Shown in pieces: positions 24,626-34,432 of a stretch of 64,000 nt of DNA. Made by a program: the position numbers and the translations under genes. The notes below the pieces were generated by a model. It made no database searches. It worked only from the letters and a program-made list of their open reading frames with translations, and was not told the origin of the DNA. Origin of the DNA: Dasypus novemcinctus (lineage: Eukaryota; Chordata; Mammalia; Cingulata; Dasypodidae); NCBI RefSeq assembly GCF_030445035.2, contig NC_080694.1, positions 75,779,147 through 75,843,146 on the forward strand, in the 5' to 3' direction. Position 1 is the first letter of the stretch. Every line of letters begins with the position of its first letter.

Positions 24626-26784
24626 CTTACTTACCGTCATAACCACTCTAATTGCTCAGTAGCGTGACCAGCCTGGAGGTCAGGGGAGGTGCTGGGAAAG
24701 CACACGGACAGGCTTTTTGTTTGTTTCTTTGTTTTTACTGTAAACCTAGTACTTTGAACCCTCCTCAAAAGACCAACAACACGTTCAAAGTAGAAAGCTG
24801 GAGACCCTGTGAAGCTCCCACCCCACTGCCGTCCTCACAGACGCTCCCTGAATAGACTTTTTAAGGAGCTCAAGCTGTACGTCTGTAATATTTTATTTTT
24901 TCTGAGGAACATGATTTTCTTCCCTGATTTCACTGCGAGGATGGCTTTTTGTGCTTTTGTCTCAGCCCCTCCAATGGTTCAAAGCCTGGACTTGGAGCGT
25001 CTGGTCTAATTTGTGATTGTCCTTACTTTTACACAAAGCTGTTTAAAGTTATATTTTTATTTCACATGAAAGATTAATCTGTTTCTTTAGTCTCTCCCCT
25101 GAACCAAACTTCCGCTTCTTTCCTCCTCTTACGTCCCCACAGTAACTGCCCGGGCTTTGCTCAAACCTTCTGGAAGTGGAGTCTCCAGTGAAGGAATGGA
25201 TCGTTTAATTGGCAGAGAAAGAGGGGCCAGCGGGCAAGAGGAGCCGGGGCTGGAGGCTGGCAAGTGCGCTCAGGGGCCCTGGTGCGTTCCCTCGCTCCCG
25301 CCTCGTTCACTCACTGGCTGCACACACGTTCGCTGAGCTCCTCCCGCGGCGCCTGCCCCAGGGGAGAAGGGCCCTTGGTGGAGGGGATGAGCCGGCGCCA
25401 GCCGTCAGCACGGGACTGACCGTCAGTGTGAGCTCCAGGCCCTGCGGCCGGCAAAGTGCGGCCACGGTGACCTGCCGGGAGCTGGCCTTCAGGATGGGCT
25501 GGAGGAGGCCGAGCCTGTAGACGGAGACCTATTAGGATTGCTAGCCTCCCACGCAGAGGCCGGGCATAAACAGGAACTGCACGCACTTGACGAGAGCCGC
25601 CTCCCTTGTGCTCCGGCCCTGGGGCACTGCCCCGGGCGTGCCTCTCCTGGCCGCCCGCCCAGGAGCCGGCCCTGCAGGTGCGGGGCCAGCTCAGCCACCA
25701 GTGTCCTCGCAGAGCCCGGCCGCGGTCGGAGCCTGTGCCCGCGCTCGGCCACGCCCGGCTCCCCAATCCCTTCTGCACCCAGGGGAATCTTTTCTAAAGG
25801 CAGGTGCGTTCTGTGACCCTCGGGCGTAAGGGCTGAATTCCCCTCGTTCTGAGATATCCAGCAGGCCGGCCCGGCCCGCGCTGGCTCCCGCTTCCTTCAC
25901 ACGGGCAGCGCCGGCCCCTCACCCCTGCACCCGCCGTTTTCAGCTGGGTGGTCCCGACGTGCACTACCCTGTCCAGCTCCCACAGGCCTCAAGCTCCAGG
26001 AGGGCCCTTGGGTGCCTTGAGCCTGGACCTGCGGGCGCGAGCCCGCGGCCGAGCGAGGGAACGTGTCGCCTGCTCTCGAGACGTGCCTTAGCCTGGCTTG
26101 CTCTTAGCTCGGTAGCTGGTGACAGCTCAGGTGAACAAGGAGGGACGGCGGAGGGGACTGGCGGGGTCTCCAGGAGCTGCCCTCATCGCTGCGCTGCCAC
26201 GACCAGCGGCCGCAGAGTGGTGCTGAGAACAGAAGCGCTGTCACCGCTCCCGAGGTCGTGAGCTCCACCCGGAGCCTTCTGGAGGCCGAGGAAGAACGGC
26301 GCGCGCCCCTCTCCGGCACCCCTGGCTTGCAGACGCGTCCCCCCACCTTCCACGTGTCTGGTGCCTCCAAGTCGCCCTCGGTCAGGACTCCAGCCCCTGG
26401 AGTTCAGGCCCGTCCGAGCCCAGGGCGCCTCATCTGCGAGCCCGTTTCCACGGAAGGTCGCGTCGCAGGGACTGCACGTCCACGGGGACTGCGCCAGGAC
26501 CCCAGGACGTCTCTAGGGGAACCCGTTCAGCCTGCGGCAGGGCTGCCTGCTGCGTGCTGGGCGTGGCCTCGCCCCGCGCGGCTGGCGCTCTAGGGCCCTG
26601 GCTAGATGAGAAGGACGGATGGAAAGATTGTGGAGTGCGTCATGGTCCCGGCCTGACGACCGACCTCAGAGCTCTCCAGCCCACCAGCGCGCCCTCCCAG
26701 CCTCACCCTCCACCCCCCAGCCTGCTTGCGCCCCTCGCTCCGATCCGGCCCAGTCCGGCCCAGGGCATGCCCCACCTCATTCTC
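24626..26784. other. Intergenic, partly CpG-rich
   Basis: The stretch is unique. The part from about 25200 to 26600 is GC-rich with many CpG dinucleotides and could be a CpG island, but no exon or known protein could be matched to it. Overlapping frames near 100 codons on both strands look like composition effects. Confidence 0.45.
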
Positions 26785-26930
26785 TCAGGGGTAACCACGC
26801 CCCAGGCCCTAATAAAAGTCGGGTATGGGGGGCGCAGTATGTGGGAAGCTATTATTTTTTTTAATGTAACATTTTTTGTGATTTATGTATCTTTTAAAAA
26901 AAGACAATTTAATTTTTAAAAAGTCGGGTA
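26785..26930 (+). mobile_element. LINE-1 3'-terminal fragment, xenarthran type
   Basis: A short copy of the LINE-1 end also seen near 46.65 and 53.35 kb: gcagtatgtgggaagctatt, tttaatgtaacattttttgt and gtatcttttaaaaaaagac. Only the last 100-150 bp are present, as expected of 5'-truncated LINE insertions. Confidence 0.65.
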
Positions 26931-26934
26931 CACG

Positions 26935-27934
26935 AGGCATACCATGTTAAAGTAGAAAACACACGTACATTGTCTCAAACGTGGCTACCAGAGGAGGCAG
27001 CCTCTGGTTTCAAAGGCGATTCTTCACTTACAGAAAGTAGGACCCCTTAGAAGCCAAGGCTTAGAGGACAGAGGAAAAGAATCAGACGTAAATGCTCCAC
27101 TGTTGCCAGAAAGCAAGATGCCTTCAAGAACGTCAAGCAGAAGGCAAAGGAACCAGCTTCCAGGAGCTCCCGTTGTCCGGGGGAGACAACCCACAAGGAG
27201 CAATTACGGGCAATTGAAATAAACGGCGGCTGTGCAGGCTGTGAGATCACCCTGATACTCGCAAGACGGAAGGTAAGGGGCAGCGCACAAAAGGTGGTTG
27301 TGGCACAAAAGAATGAGGAGCTTCAGCGGGATTTCATAGAAGGGGAACTGTTCATTTTGTTTCTTTATTAATCATGGGCTGCTTGTAAGGCAGAAACAGG
27401 TGCTTGCATTCATCTAGGTAAGCAGAGAGAAACGCCGGGAACGACGAAGCGGCCAAGCAGCCTTGCAGGATGTACGAACCTGAGCCCAGTAAGAACGACG
27501 GTGAAGGGGAGACATCACAGCGAGCAGCGGAAGAGAAGGCGGTTTCCACCGTAGGTGCCGAGATGATACATTTTAAAAAATTGCTAAAAAGGAGAGTTAA
27601 GCAAGTCAACTCAATTCTTCATCTCCTAGAAGATGAAATATCTAGAGTGCCCTACTCTTTATAATGAAATGTAAATGAATGATGCATTCTAGTAGAGCAA
27701 ATCAGTATACTATGAGAAAAAAGTGGATCACATAATGCTAGTAAAAAGATTGTAAAAGTATGATATATTAAGGAGAGAAAATAGGCTGCAAAATTCTAGA
27801 CTCTAATAGAAAGATACGTACTTTTTAAAGTTTTATTCCACACGAGGTTTCCCCTCACATCCAGTAGCAGGGACCACAGCCACATGATGCAAGTCCAGTC
27901 ATCTGCTGGGCGGCTACTGCTCTTGCTCCAAATT
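26935..27934. other. Intergenic, no gene recognised
   Basis: The sequence is moderately AT-rich and unique. Short frames near 27050-27250 and 27350-27660 resemble nothing I know. It may contain old, decayed repeats that I cannot name. Confidence 0.4.
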
Positions 27935-28065
27935 AAACTGCACCAGTTAACTTTTTTGGTAACAGCTTTTTTGAGACATAATTCATGTACCTTGCGATAC
28001 AGTCGTTTTTGGTACTTTCACAGAGCTGTGCCACAATCAACACAATCGTGGCCGCAGACCTCATG
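27935..28065 (+). mobile_element. LINE-1 (L1M) 3' UTR fragment
   Basis: The sequence cttttttgagacataattca followed by gtaccttgcgatacagtcg, tttttggtactttcacagag and ctgtgccacaatcaacacaa follows the ancient LINE-1 3' UTR consensus (tattgagatataattcacat ... agttgtgcaaccatcaccac). It is a diverged fragment. Confidence 0.65.
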
Positions 28066-28930
28066 TCCAGCTGGTGCGGGCGGTCAAACGAGGGTCTCCA
28101 AATGCTCGGGATGAGATTTCTTCTTCTTTTGGGTATATTAAGATTGTTGCAACCCCAGAGTGGTATAAATATAGAAAATACTGACATCCTGGAATCAAAG
28201 AAGGAGAAGGAGATAAAGAAACAAGTTGAAGTCCGTATATTAGCCTTCTGTCACTGATTTTTGGTGGACGTGTACTGATTGGCTTTGTAATCATTATAAT
28301 AAGTTTTGCATTTGTTTGCTTCTTAGTGTGCTTATGACATTTAAGAGAATCCTACATATTAGATGTGAAACTTAAAGTGCTTAAATGAATTTAAGTTTAA
28401 AATCAGTATCGAGTGTTTGAAGAAATTTGTTTTATTAAATCCCTAAGTTTTTTTTCAGTTGTGTAAATCGTATGTAAATAGAGGGATGTTTGTTGTTTGA
28501 TGCTTAAATGTTAATAAGTTATAAGAAGAATAAACCTGACATTAAACGAATTAGGAGAAACGACAGCGATGCCTCACACTTGGACCCTGGCAGTCTCGGG
28601 TGGGGGGAGCAGCTCCTGGGCTCGCCGGTCGGGCCGACAGCTCAGGGGCCACTCGGGCCGACAGCTCAGGGGCCACAGCAGAGCAGCGCGGTCGGCCTCA
28701 TGGGCTCAGGGTCCGCGCCTGTTGACCTTGAGCGCAGCTGCTTCTGAGCTCCCTGCACTCTCCTGGCGGCACCAGGGAAACCTGAGCACGGGGGTCCAGG
28801 GTGGCGAGCTTGGCTGGGGGGTCCGGAGCCGCACGGGAGCTCAGACCCGGCAAGTGTGAGCACAGCTGGCGGGCAGGGAGGTGGAGGAGCAGGCGGCCGA
28901 GGAGGGGAGGAGGGTAAAGGAAGCGGCTCG
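28066..28930. other. Unassigned; AT-rich then GC-rich
   Basis: 28100-28560 is AT-rich, with broken frames in which short protein-like stretches can be read (see findings). 28570-28930 is GC-rich, with short overlapping frames only. A TTTTATTAAA-like AT tract and an aataaacc near 28530 are present, but no gene is supported. Confidence 0.35.
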
Positions 28931-28931
28931 T

Positions 28932-29346
28932 TGGGAAGCGGACTTGGCCCAGTGGTTAGGGCGTCCGCCTACCACATGGGAGGTCCGCGGTTCAAACCCC
29001 GGGCCTCCTTGACCCATGTGCAGCTGGCCCATGTGCAGTGCTGATGCGCGCAAGGAGTGCCCTGCCACGCAGGGGTGCCTCCCGCATAGGGGAGCCCCAC
29101 GCGCAAGGAGTGCGCCCCATAAGGAGAGCCGCCCAGCGCCAAAGAAAGTGCAGCCTGCCCAGGAATGGCACTGCACACATGGAGAGCTGACACAAGATGA
29201 TGCAGCAAAAAGAAACACAGATTACCGTGCCACTGACAACAACAGAAGCGGACAAAGAAGACACAGCAAATAGACACAGAGAACAGACAACTAGGGTGGG
29301 GGTGGGGGGGAAGGGAAGAGAAATAATAAATAAATAAATCTTAAAA
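28932..29346 (+). mobile_element. DAS-type SINE, full length
   Basis: The copy begins tgggaagcggacttggccca, carries ggttcaaaccccgggcctcc and the long body with gtgccctgccacgcaggggt, and ends in an aataaataaataaatctt tail. It is one of the best preserved copies in the window. Confidence 0.9.
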
Positions 29347-29492
29347 AAAGACACAGATTGCCGGTGCTGCTGATAAGGTTAGAAGCGGTCACAGAAGAAC
29401 ACACAGCAAATGGATACAGAGAGGAGACAACTGGGAGGGGAGGGAAGGGGAGAGAAATAAATAAAAAATAAACCTTTGGAAAAAAAAAAGGA
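29347..29492 (+). mobile_element. Second DAS SINE, 3' half only
   Basis: Directly after the tail of the preceding copy comes a second SINE 3' part: acacagattgccggtgctgc, agcggtcacagaagaacaca, cagcaaatggatacagagag and an A-rich tail. Its tRNA head is missing. The last part differs from the neighbour, so it is not a recent local duplication. Confidence 0.75.
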
Positions 29493-30484
29493 AACGGCTT
29501 GCAGGGCCTGCGTGTCGGGGCTAACGGTCGTGGCGTTCTCCCCGTGTGTCCTTTCCACGCCGGCTTGTCTGGAGGGAGGCCGTCTGAGAGCAGCGACTGT
29601 TTGCACGCCCCCAGCCCACCCCTAGAGCAAACGACCCGTGGCACAGCTCTCGCGCCCCCGCGGGTGACGCGCACCCGCCCTTCGGCTCCCCGGGGGCCAC
29701 GGCTCCTCCAGCCGGCTGCGGCTGAGACCCCGCGCTCCCGCCCGCCCAGGCCCCTCCCTGGGAGAATCTGCAGGTCCCCGGGCCGTGCGCCCAAAGGTGG
29801 GCCAGCCTAGAAGGAGGCGGGGAGGCGAGGAGGGTGTCCTCCGCGGGGTAGCAGACGCACGGACGGTGGGGCCGGGGCGAGGCGCGGGCCGCAGGACGCA
29901 TCCACGGGGGCCGAGGCCGCCGGCCGGGCGCGCAGCCCCTCCTCCACGCGGGTCGCCCCCAGGCTGCCCGTTCCTGTGGGGCCAGGGCCAAGCCCTCTGC
30001 TGGGTGACCTGTTGTTGCTCCGATGTTTACTGAGTTAGGACGAGGCTGTCGAGACCCTCACTCGCCCCTCATCCTGACCGTCCTGCCTGCTCCCCACATG
30101 CTCTGGGGGTAAGACCCTGGGGAGGGGGCAACGCACCGGGAGCCCCAGGAATCCAGGGAGAGGCAAAGAGGGGGTCAGGAGGGCAGCGGGTGTAAACGAT
30201 TTCCAGGACACACCAGGCAGAGACCGCGGCGTCGAGCTCTGCCCCTGGCGGGAGCGTCGGGGGAGACGGCGCCCACACGCGTTTTGGTCCTTCCCTCGGG
30301 GAGCGTCGGCCAAGCGCGGCCGTGGCTCTGGGCTCTGCCTGCGGGGCCTTCTGCCCGGGGCCAAGGGCTTGATGGCAGCTTCCAGCCTCAGAGCGCGCTC
30401 CCGTGGCACTACGCCCTCGCCTCTTCTCGTAGTGAGCCAGCCGCCCGCCGCCATCACGGCGAAGCACCCGGCGGCCTGGGGTCC
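29493..30484. other. Intergenic, GC- and CpG-rich
   Basis: The GC-rich sequence has many CpG sites between about 29500 and 30000. It could be a CpG island or a GC-rich isochore segment. No exon or protein similarity is evident. Confidence 0.45.
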
Positions 30485-30580
30485 CCTTGCCAGACGCCAC
30501 AGCCTCAGTCTCTTCACCTGTAACATGGGAATACTGGGAGGAGCTCGTCCTTGGACGGCCGTGAGGGGCCGAGACCTCTA
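30485..30580 (+). mobile_element. MIR SINE fragment
   Basis: Contains acagcctcagtctcttcacc and tgtaacatgggaatac, matching the MIR core cctcagtttcctcatctgta in the forward direction. Confidence 0.6.
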
Positions 30581-30814
30581 AACGCTTAGTTTGTGTGACT
30601 GTTTGGTAAAGGAAGGCATGCTCGTCACCAAGCGTGTGTTACGCTATAAACCCTCTAACGTGGGAGCAGTTTGTCAGAGGCATAAATGTTTCAGGAAGAA
30701 GCCAGCCGTCCCTGCTGGGTCCTGGAAGCATCCTCGTGTGTGTGACCCCGCGGGCAGGACCGCGGCACCTTGCCCCGCGCTGAGGTCAGATGGCCCCTCC
30801 CGGCCTAAGACCCC

Positions 30815-31645
30815 TCTGCGTGGTTCCAGGAGTGCCATGTGGTTCCAGGGAGTGCCGCGTGGTTCCAGGAGTGCCGCATGGTTCCAAGAGTGCCGCGTGG
30901 TTCCAGGAGTGCTGTGTGGTTCCAGGGAGTGCTGCATGGTTCCAGGGAGTGCTGCATGGCTCCAGGAGTGCCACGTGGTTCCAGGAGTGCCGCATGGTTC
31001 CAGGAGTGCGGCGTGGTTCCAGGGAGTGCCGCGTGGTTCCAGGAGTGCCACGTGGTTCTACAAGAGTTGCATGGTTCCAGGGCATGTTGCGTGGTTCCAG
31101 GGCATGCCACATGGTTCCAGGAGTACTGCATGGTTCCAGGGCGTGCCACGTGGTTCCAGGAGTGCCCCGTAGCTCCAGGGAGTGCCTCGTGGTTCCAGGA
31201 GTGCTGCATGGTTTCAGGGCATGCAGCGTGGTTCCAGGAGTGCCGCGTGGTTCCAGGGGGTGCCGCATGGTACCAGAGAGAGACGCGTGGTTCCAGGGCG
31301 TGCCACGTGGTTCCAGGAGTGCTGCGTGGTTCCAGGAGTGCCACGTGGTTCCAAGGTGTGTCGCATGGTACTAGGGAGTGCTGCGTGGTTCCAGGAATGG
31401 TTCCAGGAGTGCCGTGTGGTTCCAGGAGTGCCGCGTGGTTCCAGGAGTGCCATGTGGTTCCAGGGCATGCTGCGTGGTTCCAGGAGTGCCGTGTGGTTCC
31501 AGGGCATGTCGCGTGCTTCCAGGGCATGTCGCGTGGTTCCAGAGTATGCCGCGTGGTTCCAGGAGTGCCGCGTGGTTCCAGGGCATGTTGCGTGTTCCAG
31601 AGCATGCTGCATGGTTCCAGGAGTGCCGCATGGGTGCAGCGCGCT
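30815..31645. repeat. Minisatellite, 19-20-bp unit, about 40 copies
   Basis: Tandem array of gtggttccaggagtgccgc (19 bp) and the 20-bp forms gtggttccagggagtgccgc and gtggttccagggcatgccac. Frames of 160-312 codons cross it on both strands but encode simple repeats (WFQECR, NHAALLEP). It is non-coding by all appearances. Confidence 0.95.
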
Positions 31646-31684
31646 GCATTCTCTGTTATTGCATTTATTTGTTTTGTTTTGTTT

Positions 31685-31760
31685 TTAGGGGGTACTGGGG
31701 ATTGAACCCAGGTCCTCGTACGTGGGAAGCAAGCGCTTATCACTGAGCTACGTGTGCTCC
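31685..31760 (-). mobile_element. tRNA-derived SINE fragment
   Basis: Read on the minus strand it gives cacacgtagctcagtgataa and gacctgggttcaatccccag, then taccccctaaaa. It is a monomeric tRNA-like SINE head of the DAS group. Confidence 0.65.
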
Positions 31761-31764
31761 GGCA

Positions 31765-32221
31765 CTGCGTCTTGTCAACCTGTTTAGCGGTTCAGTCTTT
31801 CAACCTCTGGGCACCCACCATTATCTTAACTAACTCGCCAGCCTTCTGGGTGGCCTGGACAGTGTTTCCTACGTTTCACAGACAGTTCCGCCCGCGCCAT
31901 CCTCTAAGTCCTCCTGTTGCAGGGCCTCGCCGCCACGGGAGGAGGGGGAGTGACCCCTGAACCTCCTGCGGCCCCTGCCAGCAAAGGTGCCAGCAAAGGT
32001 GGCCCCTGCCACCCCAGCCAGCAAAGGCTGGAACAGCAGCAGCCCTGCCCTCTCTGTCTCGCAGACGGCTGCCTCCCCGTTTTCCGTTTGTTTTGTTTTG
32101 TTTTTTCAACTGGGAAGCTCAATGTTTATTATGCTTGTTTTGTCTTCAGCAGTCATGGCTCTTCAGCCAAAGCCCACTCTGGGCTGACCATGGCGCCGTC
32201 AGCATTGACACTGGGCAAACT
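31765..32221. other. Intergenic, no gene recognised
   Basis: A short unique spacer between two minisatellites. One frame on the plus strand (from about 31917) is open into the next array but shows no known domain. Confidence 0.45.
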
Positions 32222-32765
32222 CTGCCTCTCCAGCCCCCAGGCCCTGCCTCTCCAGCCCCCAGGCCCTGCCTCTCCAGCCCCCAGGCCCTGCCTCTCCAGC
32301 CCCCAGGCCCTGCCTCTCCAGCCCCCAGGCCCCTGCCTCTCCAGCCACCAGAACCCCCTGCCTCTCCAGCCCCCAGGCCCCTGCCTCTCCAGCCCCCAGG
32401 CCCCTGCCTCTCCAGCCCCCAGGCCCCTGCCTCTCCAGCCCCCAAGCCCTGCCTCTCCAGCCCCCAGGCCCCTGCCTCTCCAGCCCCCAGGCCCTGCCTC
32501 TCCAGCCCCCAGGCCCTGCCTCTCCAGCCCCCAGGCCCCTGCCTCTCCAGCCCCCAGGCCCCTGCCTCTCCAGCCCCCAGGCCCTGCCTCTCCAGCCCCC
32601 AGGCCCCCTGCCTCTCCAGCCCCCAGGCCCTGCCTCTCCAGCCCCCAAGCCCTGCCTCTCCAGCCCCCAGGCCCTGCCTCTCCAGCCCCCAGGCCCTGCC
32701 TCTCCAGCCCCCAAGCCCTGCCTCTCCAGCCCCCAGGCCCTGCCTCTCCAGCCCCCAGGCCCCCT
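32222..32765. repeat. Minisatellite, 22-24-bp unit, about 24 copies
   Basis: Tandem array built from ctgcctctccagcccccagg with the flanking C-run varying from 22- to 24-bp periods (caggccct, caggcccct, caggccccct). Variation lies almost only in the C-run, so the array is young or well homogenised. Open frames through it on both strands give simple LQPPGPASPAPRP-type peptides and are rejected as genes. Confidence 0.95.
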
Positions 32766-32889
32766 GCACATGCAGCGGAGGCTGTGCAGTGGAACTGCTG
32801 TGAGTCCGCCGGAGCGCGTGTGAAAGCACCTCACCCAGGGCTGGGCTCACGTGGGGCGCTCGATAATTATTTTTTAAAGAAGAGCATAT

Positions 32890-33146
32890 TGGGAAGCGGC
32901 TGTGGCTCAGTGGATTGGGCTCCCATCTACCATATGGGAAGTCCTGGGTTCACGTCCTTGTGAAGGCAAAGCCTGTGCACCATGGAGAGCTGGCACAGCA
33001 AGATGACGCAACAAAGGGAGACAAGCAGATACAGAAAGAACGTGCAGCGAAGGGACACAGAGTAGAGACAGCAAAGAAAGGAACAAGCTGCGGGGGCGGG
33101 AGGGGGCTAGTAAATAAATAAAATAAAAAATCTAAAAAAAAAAAGA
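32890..33146 (+). mobile_element. DAS-group SINE, internally shortened
   Basis: Begins gggaagcggctgtggctcag, has the tRNA-like head to tcctgggttcacgtcc, then jumps to the distal part of the body (gagagctggcacagcaagat) and ends with an aataaataaaataaaaa tail. The middle of the usual body is missing, as in a distinct DAS subfamily or an internal deletion. Confidence 0.8.
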
Positions 33147-34348
33147 CCATATTGTTCTTAAAAGCTCCCAGGACAGATAACGAATGAGAAAACCTCGGTT
33201 TGAGTCGCTGACTTTTCACTCCTGGGCTACGTACCTATGATTTGCGCGCTCCCTTAGGCCTCAGTTTCTTCATCTGAGCGTAAGGGATACATGGTGTGAC
33301 ACCTGAAGCATCTGGGGCTGGAGGGCTCGGCAGGAGCACGTGGCCTGCGGGCGCCCTGTGCCCGGGAACGGGCCGGGAGAGGAGAAAGCGGGCGGCACGG
33401 CCGGGCAGGCAGCGCGTTCACTCGCCGCCCAGTGGTGCCTGAGGGCCAGCCACGTCTGGGGGCGCCGCAGTGGACAGAGGCCTGCCCTCGAGGGGCTTAC
33501 GCGCCAGCGAGGGGCACGGGCGGGGAGTGGAGCCCGAGCCTGAGCGTGCGCCGGCCTGAGAGCCTCTGGGTAGACCCGCAGCCTCCGGCCAGGGCCGCCG
33601 GGGGAGCTCGGGAGGGACAGCCTCAGTGCGGGCTGCGACGGTGGAGGGGCCTGCGGCGAGAAGGCGGGCGGGCACCCAGGAGGGGCTTCCCGGCGCAGCA
33701 GGGAGGCTGTGGCGGGCACGGGCGGGGAGGGGAGACCTCCCTGAGAATGCCTGCCTCCCACGCAGCGGGACGCCCCGGTGGGCCCCGCTTCTCCTCCGCC
33801 TCCCGCTCCCACCTGCCCAGTTCCCCGGAACCGGGAGCTCGCCAGCTTCCATCCATGTGGCCTCAGCACTCCACTCCAGAACCGACGCCGAGCTCCTGGG
33901 AGACCCAAGGGGGCCAGTGACCTGGTTTGGGAATAAAGCATCGGCCAGCCGCCGCTGGACGTTGGGGCCGAGACCCCTCTGCTTCTCCTTCCTCCCGCTC
34001 CCTCCTTCCTCCATGGAGGGCGGCTGTTGACTCAGACTGTGGGTTCCCAGGTGCTCTGTGCCAAGCGCGCGGGGCGCGGCTCCGGGGATGTCCGGTGGGG
34101 CCCGCTCCGACCCTCCTGTCCACTCACTCCCCCTGCCCTGGCGCCTCGGCCGGCCCTCCTGCCACAGGTGCCGTCCCACCTGCTGCTCCCCTCCCCTTTC
34201 AGATCCTGGAAAGGGCTCCCCGAGCTGGCCGCCCTCCAACACCCCGGCTTTATCCTTTGTGAAGGTGGGGGCTGGAAAGTGCAAAAGTGACTTTGGCTTA
34301 TGCTGGGAAAGAAAGACGCAGAGAAGAACAGGTCGGTAAGTGCGTGTG
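33147..34348. other. Intergenic sequence downstream of C6orf15
   Basis: GC- and CpG-rich unique sequence. Near 33249-33300 a cctcagtttcttcatctgag block looks like a small MIR piece on the plus strand. The frames here, including the tail of an open frame that runs from 36300 down to 33418 on the minus strand, have no recognised domains. Confidence 0.45.
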
Positions 34349-34354
34349 TTTATT
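34349..34354 (-). promoter_or_regulatory. Polyadenylation signal of C6orf15
   Basis: AATAAA on the minus strand lies 78 bp beyond the C6orf15 stop codon (34433-34435). This implies a short 3' UTR of about 100 bases. Confidence 0.75.
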
Positions 34355-34432
34355 GGAGATGAGCAGAGGGGGCCAGGGCAGCAGTGGACAGAGGGGAGAA
34401 TGCGGAAACGGGCGCAGGCATCTGGGTTCAGC

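Noticed and set aside
30786-31743. Frames of 160-312 codons on both strands
   Set aside because: They are produced by the 19-20-bp array; the peptides (WFQECRVVPG, NHAALLEPRG) are direct readings of the unit.
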